Origin: Heterotrichella gracilis
Taxonomy: Eukaryota > Sar > Xanthophyceae > Tribonematales > Xanthonemataceae
Length of the DNA stretch: 64,000 bases
Reading direction: 5' to 3'
Assembly (NCBI GenBank): GCA_032358255.1
Contig: JAULBX010012210.1
Span: 186,001 to 250,000 of the forward strand
Under the pieces are notes generated by a model. It was given only the letters and a program-made list of their open reading frames with translations, was not told the DNA's origin and did not search any database. The translations under genes were made by a program, and so were the position numbers. Shown here one piece after another: positions 62,567 through 64,000 of the stretch (within the stretch, counting starts at the first letter, position 1; every line of letters starts with the position of its first letter).

Positions 62567-64000
62567 TCAAAACGGCCAGCCCGCTGTGGCTTTACTCGAC
62601 CCTTGCAACGTCTTGAGCTCTTCAACCAGCTTGCGCTCGTCGCCGCTCAGCTTCTGCGGGATGGTGATGCGCACATGCACCTGGTGGTCGCCGCGGATGG
62701 ACGCCTGCCCCAGCCGGGGCACGCCGCGCTTGCTCATCACGAGCGTGGTACCAGGCTGCGTGCCGCCCGGGATCTTCAAGTCCACCATGCCATCCACGGT
62801 GCGCACCTTGACCGTCGTCCCCAGGATGGCGTCGATGTACGACACCTCCACATCGGAGTGGATGGTGGTGCCCTCCCGGCGCAGCTCGGGGTCGTCCCGC
62901 ACCGAGATGAACACGTACAGGTCCCCGTCTTCGCCCCCGCGGCGCCCAGCGTTGCCCTCCGCCCGCACGCGCAGGCGCGACCCGGCGTCCACACCTGGCG
63001 GTACCCGCAGCGAGATGCGCTTGGACTTGCGCACCCGCCCGTCGCCGCCGCAGGTGCCGCACGGCGACGACATCTGGCCCACGCCATCGCACTGTGGGCA
63101 GGTGGAGACCTGTGCACGCACAATGCGGGCGTCAGCTGGATTGCAGAGTCAACCAAAGGCTGCACCTGGTGGCATGATCTGCTAATGGCTGGACCACGCA
63201 ATACAAGGGTGCGCACTTCTGACAGCAGCGCCATCAAACAATGGCAGCCCTGCGGCTCATGCGCATGGCAATGGTCACGAACACATCGCATCATGCATGG
63301 CTTGGCGCGTGTTTTCACCTGTTGGAAGGGCCCCAGCGGCGTGTTGACGGCCCGCACCACCTGGCCTGAACCCCCGCACGTGGTGCATGTAGAGGGCGTG
63401 GTGCCTGCCTTCACCCCCGATCCAACGCAGGTGCCGCACACCTCCAGGCGGCTGATCTCAATCTCCTTCTGGATGCCAAAAACAGCCTCCGCAAAGTCGA
63501 TCTGGAGGTCATACCTGCAGCCAACATGTTGCCATCAGGACGGGGAGCCGCAGTGTGCGCACCGGAGGACATAAACTGTGGGCAATGCACCAGTCACAAG
63601 CCATGGGGTGGATGTAAGCGGGACAGGAAGGGCACTGTGCGGGCGATTTGTGGCACCCCTGTTGCGGTGGGAGAGAAACAATCCCAGCTGATGACCAGGC
63701 TAGCGGTACTGATGGCCACATCCAGGACATACAGGTAAAATGTCCTTACAATTTCACATTCACTAACAGAAAAAGGTATCCCCCAGTTTGCGTGCATGGC
63801 TTTGAGCCACCCAGGTAAAGCGGATGATAAACAGCATGCTGTGCCATGTTGAGCAAGTACATTACAGGTGCAGTATTTGCGTACCTCTCATCTTCACCAG
63901 GAATAGGCCTGTTGCGCATGCGCGAACCGCCGCCGCCACCCATGCTGCCCGAGAAGAATGACTCAAAGATGTCAAAGGGGTTGGAGAAGTCAGAGGAGGC
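62567..64000 (-). CDS. Plastid-type DnaJ (Hsp40, type A), partial
   Basis: Co-chaperone of Hsp70. Visible exons are 64000-63885 (running off the right edge), 63514-63319 and 63109-62567. The J domain and any transit peptide lie outside the window. Seen in order: a glycine/phenylalanine region ([19 protein letters not shown]); [18 protein letters not shown], the family's start of the substrate-binding part; and a zinc-binding region with four CxxCxGxG motifs ([32 protein letters not shown]). Then come the C-terminal domains with [39 protein letters not shown] and [20 protein letters not shown]. The [20 protein letters not shown] stretch and the short C-terminus resemble plastid and cyanobacterial DnaJ (plant DJA4-7 group) rather than cytosolic DNAJA, which usually ends in a CaaX box. 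Plastid location is inference. Confidence 0.93.

Noticed and set aside
62603-63574. 323-codon open frame on the plus strand
   Set aside because: Antisense to two DnaJ exons and the intron between them.

Overview
The window is nuclear DNA of a green alga, most likely a trebouxiophyte-type chlorophyte. The evidence is dense intron-rich genes with GT-AG introns of roughly 100-600 bases, plant/algal gene families (LAF3-like amidohydrolase, ALWAYS EARLY/LIN9, plastid-type DnaJ, organellar leucyl-tRNA synthetase) and many short TTTAGGG-type telomere motifs inside introns. Base composition looks close to balanced. The species cannot be named from this sequence. All gene models were read by eye. Exon ends were chosen so that GT..AG sites, reading phase and family similarity agree, and for every complete model the exon lengths sum to a multiple of three.

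Layout, left to right: RFC1 (minus, cut by the left edge); a short Mpv17-like gene (plus); a 2.7-kb gap; DGAT2 (plus); TMEM208/SND2 (minus); TIPIN/Csm3 with a zinc knuckle and four UIM-like repeats (plus); ribophorin II/RPN2 (minus); glycerol kinase (plus); a hemerythrin-domain protein (minus); a small ENOD93-like membrane protein (plus); a LAF3/YtcJ-like amidohydrolase with a LINE fragment in one intron (minus); a signal-anchored protein with six NPDL repeats (minus); a short THOC5 (plus); ALY/LIN9 (minus); a rearranged repeat-rich 2.4-kb stretch; a DIPP-type Nudix hydrolase (minus); NUP50 with a Ran-binding domain (plus); organellar leucyl-tRNA synthetase (plus); and a plastid-type DnaJ (minus, cut by the right edge).

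The genes are not an operon or a single pathway. Loose themes are DNA replication and cell cycle (RFC1, TIPIN, LIN9), the ER membrane (TMEM208, RPN2, DGAT2), glycerolipid metabolism (DGAT2, glycerol kinase), nuclear export (THOC5, NUP50) and organelle maintenance (LeuRS, DnaJ). Several neighbours are divergent and share short upstream regions: RPN2/glycerol kinase, the NPDL-repeat gene/THOC5, and the Nudix gene/NUP50.

The most unusual items are the TIPIN homologue ending in four tandem ubiquitin-interacting-motif-like units, the six-repeat NPDL membrane protein, a 75-76-base tandem repeat that has copied an exon end plus splice donor of the LeuRS gene with telomere motifs in each unit, a recent inverted-plus-direct duplication at 47630-48254, and the scatter of telomere-like motifs near splice sites.
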